A stretch of DNA of 64,000 nt from Mesorhizobium sp. WSM4904 (GCF_029674545.1 NZ_CP121354.1:5279001-5343000); one strand, 5' to 3'; positions 52,282 to 60,793 are shown, numbered from the stretch's first letter. Notes: generated by a model from the sequence alone, not told the origin. Numbers and translations: made by a program.

Positions 52282-54363
52282 ATGAACATCGCCGCCCGTG
52301 ATTCGTCCTTCGAAGCGCCCGCCTATCTTGCCCGGCTCAATGACGAGCAACGGCTGGCGGTGGTGCATGGCGACGGCAAGGTGGCGGCGCCCCTGCTGGT
52401 GATCGCCGGCGCCGGATCCGGCAAGACCAACACGCTGGCGCATCGCGTCGCGCACCTCATCGTCAAGGGCGCCGATCCTCGGCGCATCCTGCTGATGACC
52501 TTTTCTCGCCGCGCCGCGGCCGAGATGGCCAAGCGCGTCGAGCGCATCGCCGGCGAGGTGCTGGGGCGCGACGCCGCCATCATCGCCGATGCGCTCGCCT
52601 GGGCCGGCACCTTTCATGGCATCGGCGCAAGGCTGCTCCGCGACTATGCCGAGCAGATCGGCCTCGATCCCGCCTTCACCATCCACGACCGCGAGGATTC
52701 CGCCGACCTGATGAACCTCGCCCGGCATGAGCTCGGCCTTTCCAAGACCGAAAGCCGCTTTCCCACAAAAAGCACCTGCCTGCAGATCTATTCTCGGGCT
52801 GTGAACGCGCAGGCGCCTCTCGGCGAAGTGCTGGGTTCGGCCTTTCCCTGGTGCGCGGGGTGGGCAGAACAATTGAAGGAGTTGTTCGCCCGTTATGTCG
52901 AGGCCAAGCAGGCGCAGAACGTGCTCGATTACGACGACCTTTTGCTCTACTGGGCGCAGATGGCGGCCGAGCCCGAGATCGCCGCGCATCTTTCCTCGCG
53001 CTTCGACCATGTGCTGGTCGACGAATATCAGGACACCAACCGGCTGCAGGCCTCGATCCTCCTGGCGCTCAAGCCGGACGGCGCGGGGCTCACCGTGGTG
53101 GGCGACGACGCGCAGTCGATCTATTCCTTCCGCGCGGCAGAAGTGCGCAACATCCTCGATTTCCCAAAACAATTCGCGCAAGGCGCCGAGATCGTCATGC
53201 TGGAGCGCAACTACCGCTCGACCGAGACGATCCTTGCCGCCGCCAACAAGGTGATCGGCGAGGCGAGCGAGCGCTTCACCAAGAACCTCTGGACCGAGCG
53301 CCGATCCTCCCACAAGCCGCAACTGGTGAGCGTGCGCGACGAAGCCGAGCAGGCCAACTATGTCTGCCAGGCGATCCTTGCCGAGCGCGAGGCCGGCACG
53401 GCGCTGAAGGCGCAGGCGGTGCTCTTCCGCGCCTCGCATCACAGCGGGCCGCTGGAAGTGGAGCTCACGCGCCGCAACATCCCCTTCGTGAAGTTCGGCG
53501 GGCTGAAATTCCTCGACGCCGCTCATGTCAAGGACATGCTGGCGATGCTGCGCTTCGCGGAGAACCCGCGCGACCGCGTCGCCGGCTTCCGCGTGCTGCA
53601 GCTTATGCCGGGCATCGGGCCTTCGGCCGCCTCGCAGATCGTCGAGGCGATGGCGACCTCGCTGGACGAGACGCTGGGCCTTGCCCGCTTCCGGCCGCCG
53701 CAGCGCGCAGCGCAAGACTGGCCGGTGTTCCTCGACATCTACAGCGGGCTGCGCGCAGGGCCGAGATGGCCGGCTGATCTCGAGCGGGTCAGGCTCTGGT
53801 ACGAGCCGCATCTGGAGCGCATCCATGAGGATGCGATCACGCGCCGGGCAGACCTCTTGCAGCTCGAGCAGATCGCATCGGGCTATCCCTCGCGCGAGCG
53901 CTTCCTGACCGAGCTGACACTCGACCCGCCCGACGCCACCAGCGACCAGGCCGGCCCGCCGCATCGCGACGAGGACTACCTCATCCTGTCGACCATCCAT
54001 TCGGCCAAGGGCCAGGAATGGAAGAACGTGCTTGTGCTCAACACCGTCGACGGCTGTATCCCGGCCGATCTCGGCGTCGGCACCAAGGAAGACATCGAGG
54101 AGGAACGCCGGCTGCTCTATGTGGCGATGACGCGGGCCAAGGACAGCCTGCACCTGGTGGTGCCGCAGCGCTTCTACCCGCACAACCAGCCGGCGCGCGG
54201 CGACCGCCATGTCTATGCCTCGCGCACCCGCTTCATCCCAGCCACGATGCTTTCCGCCTTCGAGCAGACGTCGTGGGCTAGCGCCGCCATCAAGGACGAC
54301 CCGCGCCAGCGTCCAGGCGTCAAGGTCGACCTCGGCGCGCGCATGCGCGGCATGTGGAAATAA
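52282..54363 (+). CDS. UvrD/Rep-type superfamily 1A DNA helicase
   Basis: A 693-residue helicase. Motif Q/I LNDEQRLAVVHGDGKVAAPL and AGAGSGKTNTLAHRVAHLI, Ia TFSRRAAAEMAKRV, II LVDEYQDTNRLQ, III VVGDDAQSIYSFRAAEV, IV NYRSTETILAAANKVIGEA, V YLILSTIHSAKGQEWKNVLV and VI EERRLLYVAMTRAKDSLHLV are all seen. It unwinds DNA 3' to 5' using ATP. It is slightly shorter than UvrD. The TAA stop is the first three bases of repeat C4. Confidence 0.93.
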   Translation: MNIAARDSSFEAPAYLARLNDEQRLAVVHGDGKVAAPLLVIAGAGSGKTNTLAHRVAHLIVKGADPRRILLMTFSRRAAAEMAKRVERIAGEVLGRDAAIIADALAWAGTFHGIGARLLRDYAEQIGLDPAFTIHDREDSADLMNLARHELGLSKTESRFPTKSTCLQIYSRAVNAQAPLGEVLGSAFPWCAGWAEQLKELFARYVEAKQAQNVLDYDDLLLYWAQMAAEPEIAAHLSSRFDHVLVDEYQDTNRLQASILLALKPDGAGLTVVGDDAQSIYSFRAAEVRNILDFPKQFAQGAEIVMLERNYRSTETILAAANKVIGEASERFTKNLWTERRSSHKPQLVSVRDEAEQANYVCQAILAEREAGTALKAQAVLFRASHHSGPLEVELTRRNIPFVKFGGLKFLDAAHVKDMLAMLRFAENPRDRVAGFRVLQLMPGIGPSAASQIVEAMATSLDETLGLARFRPPQRAAQDWPVFLDIYSGLRAGPRWPADLERVRLWYEPHLERIHEDAITRRADLLQLEQIASGYPSRERFLTELTLDPPDATSDQAGPPHRDEDYLILSTIHSAKGQEWKNVLVLNTVDGCIPADLGVGTKEDIEEERRLLYVAMTRAKDSLHLVVPQRFYPHNQPARGDRHVYASRTRFIPATMLSAFEQTSWASAAIKDDPRQRPGVKVDLGARMRGMWK

Positions 54364-54464
54364 AGCATGTCCCCCGAAGTGGGAACCGGTTTCGGGACAA
54401 AGACATGCGTAAAATCAAAACCTAAGCGTAAGGAGCGAATCTGAAAGATCGCGACGCGCTTCAG
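54361..54464. repeat. Type C two-hairpin repeat (copy C4, inverse orientation)
   Basis: AAGCATGTC...GACATGCG holds inner CCCGAAG/TTTCGGG and the inverse loop GTGGGAACCGG. The second hairpin, GAAGCGCG inverse, ends at about 54464. It begins with the stop codon of the helicase gene. Confidence 0.9.
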
Positions 54465-54599
54465 GCCGTCCGCCCAGAAATGTCGCGGACGCCGCTCTGC
54501 ACCAGAACGCCAGGACGGCGACCGGCTTGCGCCTTCGCCGTGGAACTTTTCACCCGGGAAAGGGTTTCCGTTAGGAAAATCTAATGCAAGGAGGCAGCA

Positions 54600-54911
54600 A
54601 TGAAGAACCTCATTCTAGCCGCCATGCTTGGCGTGGCCGCCATGGCGCCGGCAACGATTCCGACCCAGGCGACGAGCCTGACCATCACCACCGATGACGG
54701 CATGGGCAGGTACAATGACGACTATTACTGGCGCCGCCACCATATGCGCAGCGACGACTGGCGCTACAGAGGCCGGTACGAGATGCGCGACGGATATCGT
54801 TACGGCCACCGTCACGACTGCATGGTCAGGGTGCACAAGCGCTGGCATCACGGCCATTGGGTCTTGAAGCGAGTCTCGAGCTGCGGCCTCCACCGAGGCT
54901 GGTACCGGTAA
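54600..54911 (+). CDS. Small exported His/Tyr/Arg-rich protein
   Basis: A 103-residue exported protein with AAGGAGG before the ATG. A signal peptide (MKNLILAAMLGVAAMAPATI) precedes a mature domain dense in His, Tyr, Trp and Arg (DDYYWRRHHMRSDDWRYRGR, YGHRHDCMVRVHKRWHHGHW), with two Cys. This composition could bind metals or nucleic acid. Function unknown. Confidence 0.7.
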   Translation: MKNLILAAMLGVAAMAPATIPTQATSLTITTDDGMGRYNDDYYWRRHHMRSDDWRYRGRYEMRDGYRYGHRHDCMVRVHKRWHHGHWVLKRVSSCGLHRGWYR

Positions 54912-54975
54912 GGCCGGGCCTACCGCCGACGTGTGACGCGGGCTTCGAAGCGGCACCGCCGAGGACAGGTGAGAA

Positions 54976-55161
54976 ATGCGCTTAATTCCATCGGCGACGA
55001 ACTGGCGGCAACGGCTGGGTGAGCTGGCCGGCCAGCTTTTCGTCAACATTGTCGCGATATTGTTCGCCGGAGTTGCGATCCTTCTGCTGGTGCTGTCGGC
55101 GCACTACCACGTGCCGCAACCCCCAGCAGAAGTGGCAATCACCGCCGGCTCCGGCCCGTGA
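54976..55161 (+). CDS. Small membrane-anchored hypothetical protein
   Basis: A 61-residue frame with GGTGAG near the ATG. A basic start is followed by one helix (FVNIVAILFAGVAILLLVLS) and a Pro-rich periplasmic tail. Function unknown. Confidence 0.55.
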   Translation: MRLIPSATNWRQRLGELAGQLFVNIVAILFAGVAILLLVLSAHYHVPQPPAEVAITAGSGP

Positions 55162-55295
55162 TGGCCGCTCTTTTTGGCAGGCGCGAAAAGATCCCTGGCC
55201 CGAGGAACCCTCCTGCCGCAAGGCGCGTTGAGTGGCGTCCCACCCCAAGACCGAGGCTGGCAGCCCCGCCACCTCCGCCCATTCGAGAGGTCTAA

Positions 55296-55598
55296 ATGCA
55301 CGACAGGATGTTCTTCACCCCGGTCGCGGTCAGTGTCGGCGCCGGCCACAAGCGCATGATCGCCTCGCTGTCAGGCATGCACGAGTTCCTGACCGAATTC
55401 CCGCCGTCGCGCCGGCGGCTGAGCTACGGTGCCGCGGTGAAGGCTTGCGCGGCCGCGCGGGCCGGCGAAATCTCCGCCGAGTCGGCGCGCGACGCGCTGA
55501 TCACCTTCGCGGTAACCGCCGGGATCCTGTGGCCGTCGGACCAGCCGACCGTCTCGGTGAAGCCGGTCGCGCGCGGCCAGAGTGGCTTCGCCGCCTGA
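55296..55598 (+). CDS. DUF982 domain protein
   Basis: A 100-residue DUF982 paralogue (MFFTPVAVSVGAGHKRMIAS, SGMHEFLTEFPPSRRRL, AVKACAAARAGEISAESARD). GAGAGG precedes the ATG. It carries an extra C-terminal stretch compared with the copies at 15424 and 16548. Followed by repeat C5 and an intrinsic terminator. Confidence 0.78.
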   Translation: MHDRMFFTPVAVSVGAGHKRMIASLSGMHEFLTEFPPSRRRLSYGAAVKACAAARAGEISAESARDALITFAVTAGILWPSDQPTVSVKPVARGQSGFAA

Positions 55599-55627
55599 GA
55601 TCAGTGCGCGGTGCGGCCTATGGAGGC

Positions 55628-55733
55628 CTAAAGCGCGTCGCGATCCCTCGGATTCGCTCCATGCGCTTTGGTTTTGATTTTACGCATGTCTTTGACCCGA
55701 AACCGGGTCCCACTTTCGGGAGACATGCTTTAG
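55628..55733. repeat. Type C two-hairpin repeat (copy C5)
   Basis: CTAAAGCGCG...GCGCTTTGG forms hairpin 1 and GCATGTCT...AGACATGC hairpin 2 with CCCGAAA/TTTCGGG and loop CCGGGTCCCAC. Confidence 0.9.
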
Positions 55734-55738
55734 ACGGG

Positions 55739-55767
55739 ACCCGCCTGATGGTTCTCGGGCGGGTTTT
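55739..55767 (+). terminator. Intrinsic terminator
   Basis: ACCCGCC at 55739-55745 pairs with GGCGGGT at 55758-55764, followed by TTTT. It ends the DUF982 transcript after the repeat. Confidence 0.65.
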
Positions 55768-55831
55768 GTCGTTCGATCCGGCCTTCCGACATGCATGCCC
55801 GCCGCCGGATTTCGCGAAACTTTTCCGGTGT

Positions 55832-55883
55832 TGCGTGAAACATCGCATAGAACGGGCGGCTGCGTGAAACACCGCACAGAACG
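55832..55883. repeat. Two direct repeats of 23 bp, period 29
   Basis: TGCGTGAAACATCGCATAG and TGCGTGAAACACCGCACAG, each followed by AACG, start at 55832 and 55861 with two mismatches. A weaker half copy (TTCGCGAAAC) precedes them. They lie about 50 bp before a small gene and might be a regulatory array. Confidence 0.6.
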
Positions 55884-55928
55884 TTCGCCTCCCCCATGCA
55901 GGTTTGCAGACATGCAGCAGGGGGGCGG

Positions 55929-56219
55929 ATGTTGCTCGATCGCGACCAGTTCAAGCCGGCAGCGGAAATGAGGCTCGGCCGGGACAAGCCGTCGATCCGG
56001 GTCGCGATAACCGACCCGGCGGCGTGCGAGCTCGGTGAGGCCGTCTATGCCTGGATAACCGCCGACGGCAAGCCGGTCAGGATCGGCGCTTCGCGTGCGC
56101 CGGTCGGCAAACAGCTGCTCTCCTATCCCGGCTACCGGAGCCTGGCCGGGCATGGCGGCGCGACGCCGAAATGGGAAGCGCTGAAGTGGCTTGGCCTGCT
56201 CACGGCGCATGCATGCTGA
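55929..56219 (+). CDS. Small hypothetical protein, possibly GIY-YIG-like and frameshifted
   Basis: A 96-residue frame (MLLDRDQFKPAAEMRLGRDK...). The segment AVYAWITADGKPVRIGASRA is reminiscent of the first half of a GIY-YIG-type fold. A second frame, 56213-56341, overlaps its end and reads TAAGLIRPYLDVERQLTRQH and RPLLNRSHQ, which would fit a C-terminal helix of the same domain. So the protein may be split by a -1 frameshift at ATGCATGCTGA, or the second frame may be an overlapping coupled gene. Confidence 0.5.
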   Translation: MLLDRDQFKPAAEMRLGRDKPSIRVAITDPAACELGEAVYAWITADGKPVRIGASRAPVGKQLLSYPGYRSLAGHGGATPKWEALKWLGLLTAHAC

Positions 56220-56372
56220 CGGCAGTCGTCCACCAGCCGGAACCGGCATTGACGGCGGCGGGCCTTATCCGACCCTATCTCGACGTCGAGCGCCAGCTGA
56301 CCCGTCAGCACAGGCCGCTGCTCAACCGCAGCCACCAGTGACAGCTCTCCGATCTCTGCAGCGCAGAGCCGA

Positions 56373-57158
56373 TCAATGAAACGTACCGGCGACGTCGTCC
56401 GGAAGCCCGCTGCGCGGGCTTTCGAAGCTCACCTGGTCGCGTCCGTTCGACTTCGCCCTGTAGAGATGCCTGTCGGCGACCTGGAACATGGCGTGATAGG
56501 TGGTAGGCCCGCTGAAGGCGATGCCGCCGATGCTGACCGAGAGCGGGCATGGCTGGCCGCCGGGCGCGAACTCGGCCTCGCGGATGCGCAGCCTGATCGA
56601 TTCCGCGACCAGGAAAGAGCGCGTCGCGTCGGCGCCCGGAAGGAAGACCGCGAATTCCTCGCCGCCGATGCGCCCGACGATGTCGGCGCCGTGGAGCTGA
56701 CCCTGGATCGTCCTGGCGATCAGCTTTAGCGCCTGGTCGCCGCAATCGTGGCCGAGACGGTCGTTGATCGACTTGAAATGGTCGGCATCGACGATCAGCA
56801 GCGCGCCGGCATCGGCGACGTCATGGCTGCGCGCCTGCTCGAGATAAGCCTCGACCAGCATCGAGAAGGCGCCGCGGTTGAAGACCGCCGTCAGGCTGTC
56901 GGTCGCGGCGACGATGCTGAGCTCCTTCTGGGCCATCGCCAGCTGGCGCATCTTCCACATCAGGAAGAAAAGGAAGGAACCGCCAAGGACAAGCGGCAGG
57001 AACAGGTCGGTCAGCTTGGCCCAGAGCAGCGCGTCGGGCGACAGCGAGGGAAAGTTGAAGGAATCGACAAAGAAGGCGACAGCAATGAAGAAGGCGGTAC
57101 CGGCGACGGTGACGGCCACGACCCTGCCCCAACTGGTGGGGGACAAATCGATGCGCAT
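56373..57158 (-). CDS. Membrane-anchored diguanylate cyclase (GGDEF)
   Basis: A 261-residue protein starting at ATG 57158 (GGGAGC upstream). Two helices (VVAVTVAGTAFFIAVAFFVD and LFLPLVLGGSFLFFLMW) precede a GGDEF domain with active-site GGEEF in ADIVGRIGGEEFAVFLPGAD and the substrate-binding DHFKSINDRLGHDCGD. It should make cyclic di-GMP from GTP. No RxxD inhibitory site is obvious in front of GGEEF. Confidence 0.92.
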   Translation of the reverse strand: MRIDLSPTSWGRVVAVTVAGTAFFIAVAFFVDSFNFPSLSPDALLWAKLTDLFLPLVLGGSFLFFLMWKMRQLAMAQKELSIVAATDSLTAVFNRGAFSMLVEAYLEQARSHDVADAGALLIVDADHFKSINDRLGHDCGDQALKLIARTIQGQLHGADIVGRIGGEEFAVFLPGADATRSFLVAESIRLRIREAEFAPGGQPCPLSVSIGGIAFSGPTTYHAMFQVADRHLYRAKSNGRDQVSFESPRSGLPDDVAGTFH

Positions 57159-57283
57159 GGCATTTGCTCCCACTGCAACTGCCTTATTGTGCAGCGCGAG
57201 CGCAAACGAAGTCCTAATACATTAGCTTCAATGCGGGCTTGGTTAACCGGCAGCCAAGCTCGGTTAGATGCGGCGCGGTTCCA

Positions 57284-57310
57284 GAAAGCCCGCCACCGTG
57301 GCGGGCTTTC
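57284..57310. terminator. Hairpin, possible bidirectional terminator
   Basis: GAAAGCCCGCCA, CCG, TGGCGGGCTTTC: a perfect 12-bp stem with a three-base loop, upstream of the GGDEF gene. It has only a short T run on the plus strand. Confidence 0.5.
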
Positions 57311-57336
57311 CTGCTGCAAACCGCGCGGTCGGAGAT

Positions 57337-57421
57337 CATGTCGGAGCGCTTTCCGCTTTGATGGGATTTGTTTCAAGCAGTTGCGGACGGAAAGCCGCCG
57401 GGCGCTTTCCCGATTGCTTTA
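57337..57421. repeat. Type E repeat, degenerate (copy E3)
   Basis: The linker TTTGTTTCAAGCA, bulge GGAC, inner stem GGAAAG/CTTTCC and loop CCGCCGGGCGC keep the type E plan with drifted stems. The right edge supplies the TAA of the Gly-rich gene. Confidence 0.5.
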
Positions 57422-57877
57422 GGGCGCGGTCGTGCCGCCCGAACCGCCCAAGGTACCGCTACCGCTGAGGCCACCGGTTCCACCGAACATGCCGGAACCA
57501 GTGGTGGTACCCGTGGAGCCGCCGATCGAGGTGCCCGTGCCGGTGTTGAGGCTGCCGGAGCCACCCACGGTGCCGCCGACGCCACCCGTGGCGCCGAACG
57601 AAGTGCCGGCGGTCGTGCCCGTGGTGCCGCCGATCGAGGTGCCCGTACCGACGTTGAGGCCGCCGATGCTACCCACGCCGACGCCGCCGATATTGCTGCC
57701 AAAGCCCGTGCCGAGACCGCTCGAGCTCCCCGTGCCGATGGTTAAGCCGCCCGAGCTACCGGTGCCGCTGTTATCGATGCCAAAGCCGATGTCGAGACCA
57801 TCAGCATGTGCCGGCACGACGAGAATGGCGATGCCGCCGACCAACATGCCGGCGATTTTCTCTACGATACCATTCAT
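57419..57877 (-). CDS. Exported Gly/Ser/Thr-rich repeat protein 1
   Basis: A 152-residue exported protein with AAGGAG before the ATG at 57877. The signal peptide (GMLVGGIAILVVPAHADG) is followed only by Gly, Ser, Thr and Asn repeats such as GLNVGTGTSIGGTTGTT and SLNTGTGTSIGGSTGTT. It is homologous in plan to the next gene upstream on this strand. A flexible surface or matrix protein is suspected. Stop at repeat E3. Confidence 0.7.
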   Translation of the reverse strand: MNGIVEKIAGMLVGGIAILVVPAHADGLDIGFGIDNSGTGSSGGLTIGTGSSSGLGTGFGSNIGGVGVGSIGGLNVGTGTSIGGTTGTTAGTSFGATGGVGGTVGGSGSLNTGTGTSIGGSTGTTTGSGMFGGTGGLSGSGTLGGSGGTTAP

Positions 57878-58264
57878 GGCATTCTCCTTCGTTGCCACAA
57901 TTTTTTCCGCACCGCATCGTCGGAGCACCGTGTCCGTGCGCATGCCTGTGCGAAAGGGAACGAAGGTATTACGAACGGAACCCGTCAGGGTTCCATCCTT
58001 TCAGGGAAAAATTCGTTGTTTCAAAATGATATACGAGTTTTCCTTAATGTTTGAACCTCATCAACGATCAGGACCTGCCGCGGCAGGGCGCGACAAGCAG
58101 CGTCGCATGGCTCGCGCGCGGCAAGGCCCGCGCCTTACCGGCAAAACGCGGGCCACGGGATGGGAGCGCCTGTCCGACGCATGATCCTTGCCCGAACCGC
58201 GACCTGGAACCGAGCCACCTGTGATGCATTGCCCAAAGCAACGGCTTTGGACGAGCGCCATGCA
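57878..58264. other. Intergenic between two Gly-rich genes
   Basis: The 387-bp gap has an AT-rich part (58000-58055) that may be the promoter of the Gly-rich gene 1, and a GC-rich part with GCGCGCGGCAAGGCCCGCGC hairpins. No repeat of the main families. Confidence 0.4.
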
Positions 58265-58837
58265 TCAACGGCGCGAGATCATCAGGCAGAGCGCCCTCAG
58301 GTCGCTGTCGTAAGTTCCTGCGCTGGACAACACCTCGGCGCAGCGCTTCTTCATCCTGGTCAGTTGCGTGCTGGACAGCTGGGCAACGGCCGTCCTCGCT
58401 CGCGGCGTCACCGATGCCCCAGGCGTACTCGGCGCGCTCAGCGCAGCGGCGGTCCCGACGCTAACGCCAACTCCGGTGTCGCCGACCCCAAGACCAAGGG
58501 TTGTGCCGGCGCCGTCGCCAACATTTGCGTCCACAGCGGCGTCGACGCCGTTGGAGCCGCCGATGGATGCCGTGGCGTCGGCGTCGATGCCGTTCGAGCC
58601 GCCCACCGATGCGATAGCGCCGGCATTCACGCCGCTCGCCCCGCCGACCGAGGCGCCGAGGCCGGCATCGATGCCTCCCCTGCCGCCGACGGACGCGCCC
58701 GCACCAGCGTTAATGCCGCCGCCGACAGACGCGCCGACACCGACGTTTATCCCATCCGCATGGGCCGGAGCGGACAAAACAGCAACAATTGTGCCGCAGG
58801 CCAGAGTTCGAGCGACTTTCTGAGCGATGCTAGGCAT
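58265..58837 (-). CDS. Exported Gly/Ala-rich repeat protein 2
   Basis: A 190-residue exported protein with GAGGAG before ATG 58837. After the signal peptide (ACGTIVAVLSAPAHADG) there are about six 14-residue repeats of the form G-I/V-N/D-A-G-x-x-A-S-V-G-G-x-x (for example GINAGAGASVGGRG). The C-terminus is different: a Cys-containing helical segment (QLTRMKKRCAEVLSSAGTYD, SDLRALCLMISRR). Shared leader and repeat plan with gene 1 suggest a common origin. Confidence 0.72.
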   Translation of the reverse strand: MPSIAQKVARTLACGTIVAVLSAPAHADGINVGVGASVGGGINAGAGASVGGRGGIDAGLGASVGGASGVNAGAIASVGGSNGIDADATASIGGSNGVDAAVDANVGDGAGTTLGLGVGDTGVGVSVGTAAALSAPSTPGASVTPRARTAVAQLSSTQLTRMKKRCAEVLSSAGTYDSDLRALCLMISRR

Positions 58838-59175
58838 GACACTCTCCTCTAAAATCAGCACCACTTGCACCGCTCATGCAAGTATTGATTGCCTACAAGA
58901 GCGGAGCGCACGAATAGTTACGCGCAGGTTTTCGCTCAGTTTCGCTAACGCATTTCGATAATCGGCTGTGGTTTTCCATTTATTGACTCAATGTATCGAA
59001 GTATATTATACCTTATTTAGTATTTTTACTTTATTTTAACTTTAATCAACATAATCCCGACCCCAAATTCGGCTGCCCAGGATATGGCCGGGCCGGTCCG
59101 CAGTGACTGTTCGGGAATGCGATGCGCCGCCGTGGCAACGCTGCTCGAAGGCGGAGCTCCTCCCGGGCGAACGCC
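58838..59175. other. AT-rich intergenic region
   Basis: 338 bp, markedly AT-rich from 58970 to 59060 (ATTATACCTTATTTAGTATT), the lowest GC in this part of the window. It is the presumptive promoter region of Gly-rich gene 2 and a possible binding site for AT-selective silencers such as MucR. No gene seen. Confidence 0.45.
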
Positions 59176-59685
59176 TCAAGCGTAGGCGCGGCCTTCCTCG
59201 GAGCGTTGGAACAGCATCAGGTCGAGCGGCACGGAGGGCCTGCCGAGCACGGTGAGGCACATATGCACCTGGCCGCGATGATGGGTCTGGTGGTTGAAAA
59301 GATGGCTGAGCGCCGGCGCCAGCCGCTGCGAGACGGTGCGCATGTCGGTCGTCATATAGGAAAAACGTCCGGTGAACGCTTTGTCGCTCATGCCGCTCAC
59401 CCAGTCGACGATCCTCCTGTCCTCGGCCTCGCGTGCCAGACGCAAGCCCGGGAAGGCGCTGTAGAGGATCGTCGCGAGGTTTGAGGGCGCGTCCCCCTCG
59501 CCCGTAAAGCGCTTCATCCAGATGCGATCGGTGACGAGCAGATGATTGAGCGTGCCCAGCATCGAGCCGAAGAAAGCGCCGACGTCGCGGCCGAGTTCTT
59601 CCTCGTGGAGATCGGCAGCGGCATCGTAGATGCGCGCGTTGGCCCATTGATTGTAGGCCGCAAACATCATGAAATGCTGTTTCAT
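59176..59685 (-). CDS. DinB-family protein
   Basis: A 169-residue four-helix bundle protein of the DinB/YfiT family. Metal-site His residues fit SMLGTLNHLLVTDRIWMKRF and SHLFNHQTHHRGQVHMCLTV. The start at 59685 matches family members (MKQHFMMFAAYNQWANARIY). These proteins act as thiol transferases or metal-dependent hydrolases; exact role unknown. Divergent from the GST gene, which may mean a shared thiol-stress regulon. Confidence 0.88.
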   Translation of the reverse strand: MKQHFMMFAAYNQWANARIYDAAADLHEEELGRDVGAFFGSMLGTLNHLLVTDRIWMKRFTGEGDAPSNLATILYSAFPGLRLAREAEDRRIVDWVSGMSDKAFTGRFSYMTTDMRTVSQRLAPALSHLFNHQTHHRGQVHMCLTVLGRPSVPLDLMLFQRSEEGRAYA

Positions 59686-59739
59686 TCTTCCATCCGGCTC
59701 GCCACGAATCCCGGCTCTTCGTAACCCGCAGGAACCGCA

Positions 59740-60432
59740 ATGACCATTCTGTTCTATGACCTCGTCGGCCACGACACGCAACGTCCGTTCAGCCCGCATT
59801 GCTGGAAGACGAAAATGGCGCTGGCTCACAAGGGGCTCGACGCCACCAAGGTGCCGACGCGCTTCCTGGAAGTGCCCAAAGTGGAGGGCGGCGTGTCGAA
59901 GACGGTGCCGGTGATCCGCGACGGCGACCGCGTGGTGGCCGATTCCTTCGCCATCGCGCTCTATCTCGACGAGGCCTATCCGGAGCGACCGACGCTGTTT
60001 TCCGGCGAAGGCGGCAAGGCGATGGCGCGCTTCATCGAGCGCTGGTCGCAGCTCACCATCCATCCTTACGTCGCCACGGTAGCGCTCACCGACCTCAACG
60101 CCATGCAGGACGAAACGAATGCCCGCTACTTCCGCGAGAGCCGCGAGCAGAGCTACGGCAAGCGGCTGGAAGATGTGGTGGCCGGCCGTGATGCTGGGCT
60201 CGCCGGCTTCCGCGCCTCGCTGAATCCGCTGCGCTCGATGTTCAGCTACCAGCCCTTCATCGGTGGCGAGGCACCGCTGTTTGCCGACTACATCGTGTTC
60301 GGGGCGCTGCAATGGGCGCGCATCGCCTCGCCCTACCGGCTGCTCGAGGCCGACGACAGCGTCGCGCAGTGGTTCGAACGCTGCCTCGACCTGCATGGCG
60401 GGATCGGTCGGCGGGTTGCGGCGGCGGCGTGA
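59740..60432 (+). CDS. Glutathione S-transferase-family protein
   Basis: A 230-residue two-domain protein. The thioredoxin-like N-terminal domain (SPHCWKTKMALAHKGLD, VPVIRDGDRVVADSFAIALY) is followed by an all-helical domain (YVATVALTDLNAMQDETNAR, PLFADYIVFGALQWARIASP). SPHCWK replaces the usual catalytic Ser/Tyr position with a Cys-containing motif, close to the lignin-degrading/beta-etherase-like GST group. Conjugation partner unknown. Confidence 0.88.
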   Translation: MTILFYDLVGHDTQRPFSPHCWKTKMALAHKGLDATKVPTRFLEVPKVEGGVSKTVPVIRDGDRVVADSFAIALYLDEAYPERPTLFSGEGGKAMARFIERWSQLTIHPYVATVALTDLNAMQDETNARYFRESREQSYGKRLEDVVAGRDAGLAGFRASLNPLRSMFSYQPFIGGEAPLFADYIVFGALQWARIASPYRLLEADDSVAQWFERCLDLHGGIGRRVAAAA

Positions 60433-60439
60433 CTCTCGT

Positions 60440-60596
60440 GATCTGCCCCCTCGAGGGGAGATGTCGCCGAAGACGACAGAGGGGGTCGCAGCGCGTGGAG
60501 CGCCGACCTGATTTGGCGTTTGCGGAAGGCGCTGGCGCTCTATGTGAGACAACCCCTCTGGCCTGCCGGCCATCTCCCCCTCAAGGGGGGAGATTT
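60440..60596. repeat. Type A palindromic element (copy A5)
   Basis: Inverted arms (TGCCCCCTCGAGGGGAGATG and CATCTCCCCCTCAAGGGGGG) flank GTCGCAGCGCGTGGAGCGCC. Its right hairpin contains the stop codon of the small membrane protein gene. Confidence 0.9.
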
Positions 60597-60793
60597 GCTG
60601 GTGCTTTGTCGACCAGCCTGACGCAGATCGGATCGCCTTTTTCCATGCGCGCGCATTGCCATTCCGGGCCGAAGCCGAAATTCTGCTGTCCGGTTTGCGG
60701 AAAGAACAGCAGGACGAAGACGATCGCGGCAAGAACCACGGCCATCAGCAGGATGCCGGCGACATCGCCGCGTCTGAGGTATGGCCAGTTCAT
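60581..60793 (-). CDS. Small membrane protein
   Basis: A 70-residue protein. One helix (GILLMAVVLAAIVFVLLFFP) follows a short start (MNWPYLRRGDVA). The periplasmic part contains two Cys (WQCARMEKGDPICVRLVD). The last few residues and the TGA lie inside repeat A5, so the insertion or recombination of the repeat has set its C-terminus. GGAGG lies just upstream. Confidence 0.65.
   Translation of the reverse strand: MNWPYLRRGDVAGILLMAVVLAAIVFVLLFFPQTGQQNFGFGPEWQCARMEKGDPICVRLVDKAPANLPP

Noticed and set aside
52135..54210. A 691-codon open frame on the minus strand opposite the helicase gene
   Set aside because: It is a shadow of a GC-rich gene on the other strand; the helicase motifs are complete and codon bias fits the plus strand. 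The same holds for the long frames opposite the amidohydrolase, PotA-like and oxidase genes.
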